Source of the DNA: DATCHW01 sp963806045
Lineage (GTDB): Bacteria; Bacteroidota; Ignavibacteria; Tepidaquicellales; Tepidaquicellaceae
Assembly (NCBI GenBank): GCA_963806045.1
Contig: CAWDWP010000015.1
Coordinates: forward strand, 189,973-253,972
Direction of reading: 5' to 3'
DNA length: 64,000 nt
In this document: positions 33,785 to 42,893 of the stretch, piece after piece
Layout: each line of letters begins with the position of its first letter
Numbering within the stretch: the stretch's first letter is position 1
Notes under the pieces: generated by a model
The model's input: only the letters and a program-made list of their open reading frames with translations
Databases searched by the model: none
Told to the model about the DNA's origin: nothing
Translations under genes and position numbers: made by a program

Positions 33785-35851
33785 ATGAAAAAAACTTATT
33801 CTATACTCTTCGTTATTAGTTTAATTTCCGTAATCTCTTTCCAAAATCTATTTGCACAATGGACATATACAAATGGACCGTACGGAGCATCTGTTCAGGC
33901 ATTCGCAGTTAAAGATTCCTATGTCTTTGCAGGAACAGGCGGAGGCGGAGTTTATGTTTCAACAAATAACGGAACAAACTGGACAGCTTCAAATTCCGGG
34001 TTATCAGCTACAAATATTTATTCGTTTGCCGTTCTGGGAAATAATATCTATGCGGGAGCATATGGAGGTTGCTTTATGTCAACCAATAACGGGACAAACT
34101 GGACCGCTGTGAATTCAGGACTTACTGCAAGCGATGTCCACGCCCTTGCTGTCAGCGGAAATAACTTATTCGCAGGAACATTTTCAGGTGCATTTCTTTC
34201 AACTAATAATGGAACTAACTGGATATCGATAAACAATGGTTTAACTACTACTACAGTCCAGGCTCTTTCAGTAATCGGTACAAATGTTTTTGCCGGTACA
34301 TTCGGAGGAGGCGTATATCAAACAACGAACAATGGAACCAACTGGGTGCTCGCAAGCGGCGGTCTTGGAAGTATTTATATATATGGACTGACTTCAAGCG
34401 GAACAAATTTGTTTGCATCCGGTTCAGGTGTTTACTTTTCTGCAGACTCAGGAAAAACCTGGACTACTATTATTTCAGGTTTGACCAATACTAATGTTCT
34501 TTCACTCAGTGCAGGCGGAAATTATTTATATGCAGGAACTTCCGGTTCAGGTGTTTTTGCTTCAACTAATAACGGACAGTTATGGTATCCTGCAAATTCG
34601 GGAATGAGCGGTGCAATAACGCAAGCAGTTTATGCGTCGGGTACAAATGTATTTGCCGGAACTCAGGGCGGAGCATATTATTCTTCAAATAATGGTTCAA
34701 ACTGGTCTGCTGTCAACAATGGAATGAGATACCTGCTTTGCCAGGGAATTGCATCATTCAATAATAATATCTACTGCGCCACCTGGGGAAATGGTGTTGC
34801 TATGTCAACCGATAATGGCACAAGCTGGACACTTGCCAATAATGGTATAACCAATGCGATTGCTTCATCATTCGCATCTCTCGGAAGCACTTTTTATGCG
34901 GGAACACAGGGCGGAGTCTTCAAGACCACTGATAACGGTTCCTCCTGGACTGCGTCAAACAATGGACTTACGGATTTACAGCTTTTCACTCTCGGAGTTA
35001 ATAATTCAAATTTATATGCCGGTGCGGGAAGCGGAGTATTTTATTCTTCAGACGGCGGTGCTCTTTGGTCAAAAATAAGCACAGGTCTTCCCGCTTATCC
35101 TGTCTATGCACTTGCATTCATAGGGAATAATATCTTCGCCGGTCTCTGGGGACAGGGAGTTTATACATCAACAGATAACGGACAATCCTGGAGCTCGGCA
35201 AATAACGGATTAACAAATAATATTGTTATAACACTGGCTGTAAATGGAACTGACTTGTTCGCAGGAACCACAGCCGGATTATTCAAATCAACAGATTTAG
35301 GTCACTCCTGGGCATTAGCCACCGGCGGACTCGGCACCACTTACATATTATATATTTATTCATACAACTCGAATCTATTTGCAGGTACTTGGGGCGGAGG
35401 TGTATATTATTCCTCGAACAGCGGAGCAAACTGGAGTAATGTTAGTACTGGTCTGCTGAATCTTGATGACAGAGCATTAACAGTTTTTAATTCAAATCTC
35501 TATGTTGCTTCAGTGGGTGGAGTGTGGAAACGACCTTTAAATCAGATTGTATCAGTAAATCAAATATCAAACATAATTCCTGAATCATTTAATCTTTATC
35601 AAAATTATCCGAACCCATTCAATCCGGTAACAAAAATAAAATTCGATATCCCTTCAAACTCAGTAGGACAGACATTCCTGTCTGTCTATGATATACTCGG
35701 CCGTGAAGTAGCAATACTTGTGAAAGAAAAATTACAACCCGGAAATTACGAAGTATCTTTCGATGCGAGTCAGTTATCGAGTGGAACTTATTTTTATAAG
35801 TTATCTACCGGTAATTTTGTAGAAACAAAGAAAATGATAATTATGAAATGA
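33785..35851 (+). CDS. T9SS-sorted multi-blade BNR/YCF48-like protein
   Basis: This 688-residue secreted protein has a signal peptide (SILFVISLISVISFQNLFAQ). About thirteen repeats of roughly 43 residues follow, each built on STNNGTNWTxxNSGLxxxxI and FAGTxGGGVYxS. They form one or two beta-propellers. A T9SS sorting domain (NLYQNYPNPFNPVTKIKFDI) closes the protein. Inside that domain an unusual insert VGQTFLSV is encoded by a perfect DNA hairpin (35667-35686). The ATG at 33785 is preferred over 33752 because it begins the signal. Its tail is nearly identical in DNA to that of the next gene. Confidence 0.88.
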   Translation: MKKTYSILFVISLISVISFQNLFAQWTYTNGPYGASVQAFAVKDSYVFAGTGGGGVYVSTNNGTNWTASNSGLSATNIYSFAVLGNNIYAGAYGGCFMSTNNGTNWTAVNSGLTASDVHALAVSGNNLFAGTFSGAFLSTNNGTNWISINNGLTTTTVQALSVIGTNVFAGTFGGGVYQTTNNGTNWVLASGGLGSIYIYGLTSSGTNLFASGSGVYFSADSGKTWTTIISGLTNTNVLSLSAGGNYLYAGTSGSGVFASTNNGQLWYPANSGMSGAITQAVYASGTNVFAGTQGGAYYSSNNGSNWSAVNNGMRYLLCQGIASFNNNIYCATWGNGVAMSTDNGTSWTLANNGITNAIASSFASLGSTFYAGTQGGVFKTTDNGSSWTASNNGLTDLQLFTLGVNNSNLYAGAGSGVFYSSDGGALWSKISTGLPAYPVYALAFIGNNIFAGLWGQGVYTSTDNGQSWSSANNGLTNNIVITLAVNGTDLFAGTTAGLFKSTDLGHSWALATGGLGTTYILYIYSYNSNLFAGTWGGGVYYSSNSGANWSNVSTGLLNLDDRALTVFNSNLYVASVGGVWKRPLNQIVSVNQISNIIPESFNLYQNYPNPFNPVTKIKFDIPSNSVGQTFLSVYDILGREVAILVKEKLQPGNYEVSFDASQLSSGTYFYKLSTGNFVETKKMIIMK
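35667..35686. repeat. In-frame palindromic element inside a sorting domain
   Basis: GACAGACA-TTCC-TGTCTGTC is a perfect 8-bp hairpin within coding sequence, translated as part of VGQTFLSV. The same 20 bases occur at 38249-38268 in the equivalent place of the next gene. Confidence 0.8.
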
Positions 35852-35869
35852 CAATTTACTTATAAACTG

Positions 35870-35904
35870 AAGTCCCGATCACTAATCATATCGGGACTTT
35901 TTTT
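35870..35904 (+). terminator. Intrinsic terminator
   Basis: Perfect arms AAGTCCCGAT and ATCGGGACTT (10 bp) with a 10-base loop are followed by a T-run, 18 bases after the stop of the beta-propeller gene. Confidence 0.9.
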
Positions 35905-36024
35905 AATATCTAGCATATTTACTTACAGATTCTTACCAATATATCTATACTCCCCACTCAGTTATATTGCAATTGAACCTTCAATTAAGATTCGATATTT
36001 TTGAATTACATTAAACTAAATCTT

Positions 36025-38433
36025 ATGAAAAAATATATATTCCTTGGATTCCTGCCATTGGTTATCATTCTTCTTTTTGGTTTTGTTTTTAATTCGCAAA
36101 ACATAACCCAAAATAATTATAAAAAAGTAAAAATTTATATTTCGTCTGCATCTGATATTCAGGATCTGCTGAATAAAGGTATTTCTGCAGATGAACACTG
36201 GGGTAATGTAAAGGATGGCATTATACTTGAGATGAGTAATGATGAATTCGCAAAATTAAAAACGCTCGGATACAGATATGAAGTACTCGTAGACGATCTG
36301 AATGAGCATTATAATAATAGAAAACCTTTAACACTTGCCGAGATGCAAAACAGTAAAGAATTGATGCAAATAGATAACATAACAACATATACTCTTGGAA
36401 CCATGGGTGGTTTTCATAAATATTCCGAAGTAATTTCAGTACTTGATACACTGAGGGCACTTTTTCCAAATCTCATATCATTAAAACAAAATCTCGGAAC
36501 TTCCTGGGAAAGCAGGACAATATGGGCAGTTAAAATTTCCGATAATCCTGATGTAGATGAATCTGCAACCGAACCCGGAATTTATTTCGACGGACTTCAC
36601 CACGCCCGCGAACCAATGTCAATGGAAGTCCAATTATATTACATGTATTGGCTTTGCGAAAATTATGCAACGAATCCCGAAGCAGCATATCTTGTGAATA
36701 ACAGAGAAATATTTTTCGTCCCCATAGTGAACGTTGATGGATATGTCTATAACCAAACCACTAATCCCAATGGAGGCGGCGACTGGCGCAAAAACCGAAG
36801 GAATAATGGAACGTCATACGGTGTCGATTTAAACAGAAACTACAGCTATGGATGGGGATACAATAGCGGTTCAAGCGGTGACCCGAATTCGGATACTTAC
36901 CGCGGACCGAGTGCATTTTCCGAACCTGAATCAAGTGCAATCCGGGATTTTCTTCTTTTGAAGCATCCGAAAATTGGAATTTCACTTCATTCAGTTGCAG
37001 GTACTATTCTTAATCCTTACAGCTATTGCGATACTGTTATTAAGTATGAAGTCTATCAGGATTATAGTTCTGAATTCGGTCCGACTAATATGTATTTATA
37101 TGGAACTGTAAAAGAAATGCTTGCGTATTATTCAAGTGGTACAACCCGTGATTATATGCACGTTACAGGGACTTATGGCTGGACAGTTGAAATATCCGGT
37201 TCCGATTTCTGGCCTGCGTCAAGTGAGATTATTCCGCTCAATAATCTGAATCTTCCAATGATGAAATATATCAGCTGGGTTGGAGGTGCTTATCCTAAAA
37301 TGCAGAATTTCAATATTCCCGGAAAAGGATGGGCTGGAAAGAATGATACATTACAATTGGGAATTGCTGTCAGAAATAAAGGAGTATCTCAAACATCTAA
37401 AAATGTCGTGGTCGAGTTATCTTCGACATATGCAAATGCGACTGCTCTTGTAAATTCAGTGAACTATGACAGCATATCCGTCAACCAGATAAAAACAAAT
37501 AATTCAAATCCTTTTAAATTTAAAATTTCATCCTCTGCAGTTATTGGTGATAATATGCAGTTCGTTTGCACTATTAAACAGGAGGGTGTTATTGCTTCTA
37601 AAGATACATTTTATATTACTGTCGGAAAAATTGATTCACTATTTTACGATGGCGGAGAAAACGGATGGACTAACTGGACACGAAGCGGAACAGGAAAACA
37701 ATGGGATACAACTTTTGTATCTTTCTGGAAGGGTTCAAAATCTTTTGCAGATTCCCGATACGGAAATTCCTCAAACAGTTCGGCAAATTATTTTTCACTA
37801 ACTCCATCATTTAATCTCTTAAACAGAATCAATCCGCGTCTTGAATTTGCAGTAAAATATGCAACTGAACCGGGATATGACTATGCAAGAATACAAATCA
37901 GTTCAAACAACGGAACTTCCTGGACGAATCTTAGCGGAAGATATACAGCTACTATATCCGGTCAGCCTTCATATGCCGGTTTAAAATACTGGGTTTACGA
38001 ACAGATTAATTTAAACACTTATATCGGGCAAACAGTAAAATTCAGATTTTATTATTATACAGACAATGGAACTCCCGGTGATGGAATATACATAGATGAT
38101 TTCCGGATAGTGGATTATAAAGATAATACGAACGGAATTACACAAATCGGAAATGTCTTACCGGATAAATATTCTTTGTATCAAAATTATCCGAACCCAT
38201 TCAATCCGGTAACAAAAATAAAATTTGATATCCCGGCAAACTCAGTAGGACAGACATTCCTGTCTGTCTATGATATACTCGGTCGTGAAGTTGAAATACT
38301 CGTGCATGAAAAATTACAACCAGGGACTTATGAAGTAACATTCAATGCGAGTAAATTACCCAGCGGAACTTATTTTTATAAGTTATCCGCCGGTGATTTT
38401 AATGATATAAAAAAATTGGTGATGATTAAATAA
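36025..38433 (+). CDS. T9SS-sorted M14 zinc carboxypeptidase
   Basis: This 802-residue secreted peptidase has an N-terminal signal (IFLGFLPLVIILLFGFVF) and a propeptide-like region. Its M14 domain carries zinc ligands H-x-x-E in GLHHAREPMSMEV, the substrate-binding VDLNRNYSYGWG, His in GISLHSVAG, and the catalytic Glu in YGWTVEISG. A beta-sandwich region follows (MQNFNIPGKGWAG), then a MAM-like domain (DGGENGWTNWTRSG to DGIYIDDFRIVDY) and the T9SS domain. It cleaves C-terminal residues from peptides outside the cell. The ATG at 36025 is chosen over the TTG at 36001. The sorting domain contains the same hairpin insert as the gene before. Confidence 0.93.
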   Translation: MKKYIFLGFLPLVIILLFGFVFNSQNITQNNYKKVKIYISSASDIQDLLNKGISADEHWGNVKDGIILEMSNDEFAKLKTLGYRYEVLVDDLNEHYNNRKPLTLAEMQNSKELMQIDNITTYTLGTMGGFHKYSEVISVLDTLRALFPNLISLKQNLGTSWESRTIWAVKISDNPDVDESATEPGIYFDGLHHAREPMSMEVQLYYMYWLCENYATNPEAAYLVNNREIFFVPIVNVDGYVYNQTTNPNGGGDWRKNRRNNGTSYGVDLNRNYSYGWGYNSGSSGDPNSDTYRGPSAFSEPESSAIRDFLLLKHPKIGISLHSVAGTILNPYSYCDTVIKYEVYQDYSSEFGPTNMYLYGTVKEMLAYYSSGTTRDYMHVTGTYGWTVEISGSDFWPASSEIIPLNNLNLPMMKYISWVGGAYPKMQNFNIPGKGWAGKNDTLQLGIAVRNKGVSQTSKNVVVELSSTYANATALVNSVNYDSISVNQIKTNNSNPFKFKISSSAVIGDNMQFVCTIKQEGVIASKDTFYITVGKIDSLFYDGGENGWTNWTRSGTGKQWDTTFVSFWKGSKSFADSRYGNSSNSSANYFSLTPSFNLLNRINPRLEFAVKYATEPGYDYARIQISSNNGTSWTNLSGRYTATISGQPSYAGLKYWVYEQINLNTYIGQTVKFRFYYYTDNGTPGDGIYIDDFRIVDYKDNTNGITQIGNVLPDKYSLYQNYPNPFNPVTKIKFDIPANSVGQTFLSVYDILGREVEILVHEKLQPGTYEVTFNASKLPSGTYFYKLSAGDFNDIKKLVMIK
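38249..38268. repeat. Second in-frame palindromic element inside a sorting domain
   Basis: This is identical to 35667-35686 and encodes the same VGQTFLSV insert. The flanking sorting-domain DNA is also almost the same, which points to recent duplication or gene conversion between the two genes. Confidence 0.8.
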
Positions 38434-38513
38434 GTGATTGCCGTAATAATTCAATTTCTAATTTCGTATTGTTATACTATTTTGATATATCTTAAATTAA
38501 TTAATGAAAATTT

Positions 38514-38918
38514 ATGAACAACAATTACTATCAGGATTATTCCGGAGGGTTTAATAATGTTCCGCCGCCACCTCCCCCACCACCGGCAGTTCCTCCTCCA
38601 CCGCCGCAGAATTTTAATTCCCAGGGGCAGTATCAGGCAAATAATCAGAATGCCAGCTCAAATGCAATTATGGCTCTAATATTTGGAATAATAGCATTTA
38701 TAATTTGTCCTTTCTTCTCAGGAATTGTAGCCTGGATTATGGGAAGTATAGAACTGTCAAAAATAAAAAGAGGTGAATCATCACAGGCAGGTAAGGGTTT
38801 TGCTACAGCTGGTATGTGGCTGGGGATTGTAAATGTTATTCTTACTGTTCTCGCAATACTTGCTTATATTGTTATCTTAGTGTTTGTATTATCGACAAAT
38901 ACAACACACAGATATTAA
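38514..38918 (+). CDS. DUF4190-type small membrane protein
   Basis: This 134-residue protein has a Tyr/Asn-rich start, two runs of proline (residues 17-31), and then two membrane segments (AIMALIFGIIAFIICPFFSG and VNVILTVLAILAYIVILVFV). Between them is WIMGSIELSKIKRGESSQAG with GFATAGMWLGI, the signature of DUF4190. The function of the family is unknown. It precedes dut by 12 bases and may be cotranscribed. Confidence 0.8.
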   Translation: MNNNYYQDYSGGFNNVPPPPPPPPAVPPPPPQNFNSQGQYQANNQNASSNAIMALIFGIIAFIICPFFSGIVAWIMGSIELSKIKRGESSQAGKGFATAGMWLGIVNVILTVLAILAYIVILVFVLSTNTTHRY

Positions 38919-38930
38919 CCGGGAGAAAAA

Positions 38931-39371
38931 TTGAAATTATTTTATAAAAAAATAAATCCGGAAATTCCCGGATGTGATTTATTATATTCAACAGAAGGTT
39001 CTTCGGGAATGGATTTGTCTTCAGCATCATTGGAAAATATAATTATCCAACCCGGAGAAACAAAACTAATACCAACAAACCTTATAATCGAAATTCCCAA
39101 AGGCTATGAAGGACAGGTAAGACCGAGGAGCGGACTGGCTCTGAAATTCGGAATAACAGTTTTAAATTCTCCCGGAACAATTGATTGCGATTATCGCGGT
39201 GAAGTGAAAGTGCTTCTGATAAACCACGGAAAAGAAAATTTCACTGTCAAATTCGGTGATAGAATTGCCCAGCTGATAATTTCGAATTATGAAAAGGTGG
39301 AGCCGACATTGGTCAAATCTTTAACCGATACCGGCAGAGGCAGCGGAGGATATGGAAGCACAGGAATATAA
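38931..39371 (+). CDS. dut: dUTP diphosphatase
   Basis: This 146-residue trimeric dUTPase hydrolyses dUTP to dUMP and pyrophosphate. All five motifs are present: GSSGMDLSSA, PRSGLALKFGI, NSPGTIDCDYRGEVKV, DRIAQLIISNYE, and the C-terminal P-loop-like GRGSGGYGSTG. The start is a TTG at 38931 with GGGAG nearby. The last 20 bases overlap the start of rsmI, indicating coupled translation. Confidence 0.95.
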   Translation: MKLFYKKINPEIPGCDLLYSTEGSSGMDLSSASLENIIIQPGETKLIPTNLIIEIPKGYEGQVRPRSGLALKFGITVLNSPGTIDCDYRGEVKVLLINHGKENFTVKFGDRIAQLIISNYEKVEPTLVKSLTDTGRGSGGYGSTGI

Positions 39372-40074
39372 AACAGGAACTCTGCATTTAGTGTCCACAC
39401 CAATCGGTAATTATGCTGACCTTACAATCAGGGCATATAACACTCTAAGAGATTGTGATTTTGTTATATGCGAAGAATTTAAAGAGGCATCGAAATTATT
39501 AAAGTATTTTGAACTAAAAAAAGAATTAAGACAGCTTGATGAGCATAACGAATCTGAGATTATGGATGAATATATTAATGAATTATTGAGCGGGAAGGAA
39601 ATCGCTTTGATATCAGATTGCGGAACCCCTGTATTTGCAGACCCGGGGCTGAAATTGCTTAACAGATGCAGAGAATTGAATATCAAATTAAACTTTATTC
39701 CGGGAGCAAACTCTGTTCTTGCAGCAATAGTATTATCAGGATTTGATATAAGCAGATTTTATTATATGGGTTTTCTTTCTCCAAAATCAGACATTCGAAA
39801 AAAGGAATTAAAAGAATTAATTAGCCTGAGCAGAACTTTTGTTATTCTTGATACACCTTACAGACTTAAAACTGTTTTATCAGACATAGAAGCAATCTTA
39901 CCGGAAAGAGATATTTTTATTGGATTTAATCTAACGATGGAAGATGAAATACAATTCAGAGGAACAGCAAAAATAATTCTTGAAAAAATCAGGGACATAT
40001 CCGGCGATGATAATTTTAAAGGAGAATATGTGATAGTGGTTAGCAAAGAAATTATAAAACACACCGAAAATTAA
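39352..40074 (+). CDS. rsmI: 16S rRNA (cytidine-1402-2'-O)-methyltransferase-like protein
   Basis: This 240-residue SAM-dependent methyltransferase of the tetrapyrrole methylase fold has LHLVSTPIGNYADLTIRAYN, FVICEEFKEASKLLKYF, ALISDCGTPVFADPGLKLLN, FIPGANSVLAAIVLSGFD, and YYMGFLSPKSDIRKKELKEL. RsmI methylates C1402 in the ribosomal P-site. Some residues differ from classic RsmI (CEEF in place of CEDTR), so a close paralogue that modifies another target is possible. Its last codons run into the first unit of the intergenic repeat. Confidence 0.85.
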   Translation: MEAQEYKTGTLHLVSTPIGNYADLTIRAYNTLRDCDFVICEEFKEASKLLKYFELKKELRQLDEHNESEIMDEYINELLSGKEIALISDCGTPVFADPGLKLLNRCRELNIKLNFIPGANSVLAAIVLSGFDISRFYYMGFLSPKSDIRKKELKELISLSRTFVILDTPYRLKTVLSDIEAILPERDIFIGFNLTMEDEIQFRGTAKIILEKIRDISGDDNFKGEYVIVVSKEIIKHTEN

Positions 40075-40084
40075 ATTACTGCAA

Positions 40085-40175
40085 AGACTACAAAAGTTTT
40101 CAAAACTTTTGTAGTCTCGAACATTGAAAATCATATTTCTGCAAAAACTACAAAAGTCTTGTAGACTTTTGTAGT
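40085..40175. repeat. Two tandem palindromic repeat units
   Basis: Unit 1 (40085-40117) is a near-perfect 33-base palindrome with arms GACTACAAAAGTTTT around a single C. Unit 2 (40147-40175) has 13-base arms ACTACAAAAGTCT around TGT. The flanks also repeat (CTGCAAA before, CACCGAAAATTA around) with a period of about 60 bases, beginning inside the end of rsmI. A degenerate third copy lies at 51331-51372. The gene-free stretch 40176-40383 holds nothing else clear. Confidence 0.8.
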
Positions 40176-40383
40176 ATCTTACACCGAAAATTAGACTATA
40201 AATAATTATGGTACTTAAATTCACATTAGACACAAAATGCACCTGTGTTTAAAACGTTTAAAGTGTGTTTTTGCAATGTAACACCTTGATTATAATTAGT
40301 TTATTTTTTATCTCTGTGCAGAGCTTGATAATTATTATTGGCAAATGAATTGATAAAATTTTTTAATATCCGTAAATTCCCCA

Positions 40384-41103
40384 ATGAAAGTCACTTATAA
40401 ATCCTCCGGTGTAAATATTAAAAATGCTGACACTTTTGTTCGCTCTATCAAGCCTTTAATAAAAGAGACAACGATAAAAGGTGTTCTGGGAGGAATAGGA
40501 AATTTTGGTGGATTTTTTGAACCGAATTTTAAAAAGTTCAGGAAGCCTGTTTTGGTTTCAAGCATTGACGGAGTCGGAACAAAGCTGAAAATCGCATCGC
40601 TCTTTAATAAATATGATACCATAGGAGAAGATTTAGTAAACCATTGCACAAATGATATTGCAGTATGCGGAGCCAAACCAATGTTCTTTCTGGATTATTA
40701 TGCAACGGGAAAACTTAATAATAAAGCGGCGAGAGATATCGTGAAAGGACTTTCGAGAGGTTGTATCAATAACGGATGTTCTCTGATAGGTGGTGAAACC
40801 GCGGAAATGCCGGGATTATATCACGGAGAAGATTTTGATTTAGCAGGTGCGATTGTAGGAATTGTTGACAGGAATAATATTGTAGATTTTAAGAAAGTAA
40901 AACGCGGAGATATCTTAATAGGACTGGAATCAAACGGACTGCATACGAATGGATATTCACTCGTCAGAAAAATATTCGATTCAAAAGAAAAGTTAAAGAA
41001 ATATTACAAAGAATTAGGGTGCAAATTATATGAGGAATTATTAAGGGTTCACAAATCTTATTTGAATATTATTCAGCGGAGCTCTAAATATTTACAGTGT
41101 TAA
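40384..41103 (+). CDS. purM: Phosphoribosylformylglycinamidine cyclo-ligase, N-terminal piece
   Basis: PurM closes the imidazole ring to give aminoimidazole ribonucleotide in purine synthesis. This 239-residue piece has VSSIDGVGTKLKIASLFNKY, DLVNHCTNDIAVCGAKPMFF, LIGGETAEMPGLY and LESNGLHTNGYSLVRKIF, all hallmark motifs. The frame breaks after about residue 225 and stops at 41103; the rest of the enzyme continues in another frame to 41380. With one base removed near 41078-41101 the protein would be 331 residues, the normal length. No second purM is in the window. Confidence 0.9.
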   Translation: MKVTYKSSGVNIKNADTFVRSIKPLIKETTIKGVLGGIGNFGGFFEPNFKKFRKPVLVSSIDGVGTKLKIASLFNKYDTIGEDLVNHCTNDIAVCGAKPMFFLDYYATGKLNNKAARDIVKGLSRGCINNGCSLIGGETAEMPGLYHGEDFDLAGAIVGIVDRNNIVDFKKVKRGDILIGLESNGLHTNGYSLVRKIFDSKEKLKKYYKELGCKLYEELLRVHKSYLNIIQRSSKYLQC

Positions 41104-41380
41104 ATCTATTTCTCACATAACAGGAGGCGGAATTGAAGGGAATACAAAAAGAGTTATTCCGGATGGATTAAAAATGGAAATATTCTGGGATACCTGGGAG
41201 CGACCGGCAGTTTATGATTTAATTCAAAAGACGGGGAAAGTACCCGAAGATGATATGAGACGAACTTTTAATTTAGGGATAGGTCTGATTTTTGTTATAT
41301 CAAAAAATGAAATAGACAATTTTATAAGTTTCTTAAGAAGAAAAAAAGAAAATCATTTTATTATAGGAGAAATTTTATAA
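41081..41380 (+). CDS. purM: Phosphoribosylformylglycinamidine cyclo-ligase, C-terminal piece
   Basis: This frame continues PurM after the break: SISHITGGGIEGNTKRVIPD, then WDTWERPAVYDLIQKTGKV and DMRRTFNLGIGLIFVIS, which are the C-terminal motifs of the family. It has no own start near the beginning (first ATG at 41174). It should be read as one gene with 40384-41103, carrying a single extra base, either in the genome or in the consensus. Confidence 0.85.
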   Translation, partial: ALNIYSVKSISHITGGGIEGNTKRVIPDGLKMEIFWDTWERPAVYDLIQKTGKVPEDDMRRTFNLGIGLIFVISKNEIDNFISFLRRKKENHFIIGEIL

Positions 41381-41420
41381 TGAATTTTATACAATTTTTA
41401 TTAACTTCAATTTAGAAATT

Positions 41421-42800
41421 ATGGGAACAATAACAAAGCAACAAAGTGAATTGATAACCGGATTAACTGAAGTAAAAACGAACGGTTACAAAATTCATCC
41501 GGAAGAGGTTCAAAACACTCTTAGAAAATATATGCTGGTTGACGGTTTCGATTTCACCTTAGACCTGGAAGAATCTCAGGGTGCATATCTTTATGATTCT
41601 AAACACAAAAAGAGATTACTCGATTTTTTCACATTTGTAGCCTCTAATCCGCTCGGAATGAATCATCCGAAAATGAACAATGAAGAATTCATCCGTAAAA
41701 TTGGTAAAGTGGCATTAAGCAAGCCATCATTGTCAGATGTCTATTCACAGGTACAAGCCGAATTTGTGGATACATTTTTCAAAATTGCAATCCCCTCTTA
41801 TTTCAAATATTCATTCTTCGTTGAAGGCGGAACTCTTGCAGTGGAAAATGCATTGAAAACTGCATTTGACTGGAAGGTAAGAAAGAATTTTAAGAAAGGG
41901 TACAAAGAAGACAAAGGTCAGCAAATCATTCACTTTAAGGAAGCATTTCACGGCAGAAGCGGTTATTGCTTATCAATGACCAACACCGACCCCAATAAGA
42001 TACTTCATTTCCCTAAATTCAAGTGGCCAAGAATCCTGAATCCTAAAGTAAAATTTCCTTTGAATGATGAAAATCTGAAACAAGTAATAAATGCGGAAGA
42101 AACAGCTGTCAATCAGATTAAACAAGCTTTGCACGACAACAAAGATGATATTGCAGCATTAATAATCGAACCGATTCAGGGTGAAGGCGGGGATAATCAT
42201 TTCAGAAAAGAATTCTTTATTAAGCTTCGTGAACTTTGTGATGAGAATGAAATGCTTTTGATTTTTGATGAAGTCCAGACAGGAATTGCACTTACAGGTA
42301 AATGGTGGGCACATCAGCATTATGTCCAGCCTGATATTATTTCATTCGGTAAAAAGACACAGGTTTGCGGAATTTTATCAACGAATAGAATTGATGATGT
42401 AGAAGAAAATGTATTCAGAAAACCTACTAGGATAAATTCAACCTGGGGCGGTAATATGGTTGACATGTTCAGGTTTAAAAAAATTCTGGAAATAATAAAG
42501 GAAGAAGAACTTGTTGAAAATTGCAGGATTCAAGGCGAATACTTGCAAAAGAGAATGAAGGATTTAACCATAAAATATCCGGATAAATTATCTAATGCAA
42601 GAGGTTTGGGATTATTCTGCGCCTTCGATTTCAAAACACCTGAGCTTAGAAATAAAATAGTAAGTAAATGTTTTGATGAAGGTATGATGGTTCTCGGCTG
42701 CGGAGAAAAGACGCTGAGATTCAGACCACCTTTAATAATAAAACAGGAAGAGATTGAAGCAGGAATTGTAATTCTGGATAAGGTAATTGCAGCATTATAG
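41421..42800 (+). CDS. lat: L-lysine 6-transaminase
   Basis: This 459-residue PLP-dependent class III aminotransferase matches lysine epsilon-aminotransferases along its length: the HPEEVQNTLRKYMLVDGFDF start, SNPLGMNHPKM, FVEGGTLAVENALKTAFDWK, HGRSGYCLSMTNTDP, EPIQGEGGDNHFR, DEVQTGIALTGKWWAHQ and the PLP-lysine region SFGKKTQVCGI. It moves the 6-amino group of lysine to 2-oxoglutarate, the first step of lysine breakdown to 2-aminoadipate. No other gene of that route is adjacent. A terminator follows. Confidence 0.93.
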   Translation: MGTITKQQSELITGLTEVKTNGYKIHPEEVQNTLRKYMLVDGFDFTLDLEESQGAYLYDSKHKKRLLDFFTFVASNPLGMNHPKMNNEEFIRKIGKVALSKPSLSDVYSQVQAEFVDTFFKIAIPSYFKYSFFVEGGTLAVENALKTAFDWKVRKNFKKGYKEDKGQQIIHFKEAFHGRSGYCLSMTNTDPNKILHFPKFKWPRILNPKVKFPLNDENLKQVINAEETAVNQIKQALHDNKDDIAALIIEPIQGEGGDNHFRKEFFIKLRELCDENEMLLIFDEVQTGIALTGKWWAHQHYVQPDIISFGKKTQVCGILSTNRIDDVEENVFRKPTRINSTWGGNMVDMFRFKKILEIIKEEELVENCRIQGEYLQKRMKDLTIKYPDKLSNARGLGLFCAFDFKTPELRNKIVSKCFDEGMMVLGCGEKTLRFRPPLIIKQEEIEAGIVILDKVIAAL

Positions 42801-42811
42801 TATTTTAGTTT

Positions 42812-42856
42812 TGCCGTCATTTGAAAATACAATGTATAATGACGGCATTTTTATTT
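42812..42856 (+). terminator. Intrinsic terminator after lat
   Basis: Perfect 10-base arms TGCCGTCATT and AATGACGGCA with a 16-base loop are followed by TTTTTATTT, 12 bases past the lat stop. Confidence 0.9.
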
Positions 42857-42893
42857 CAATTTATTTATATTGTAGTAAATAATTCAACACAAG

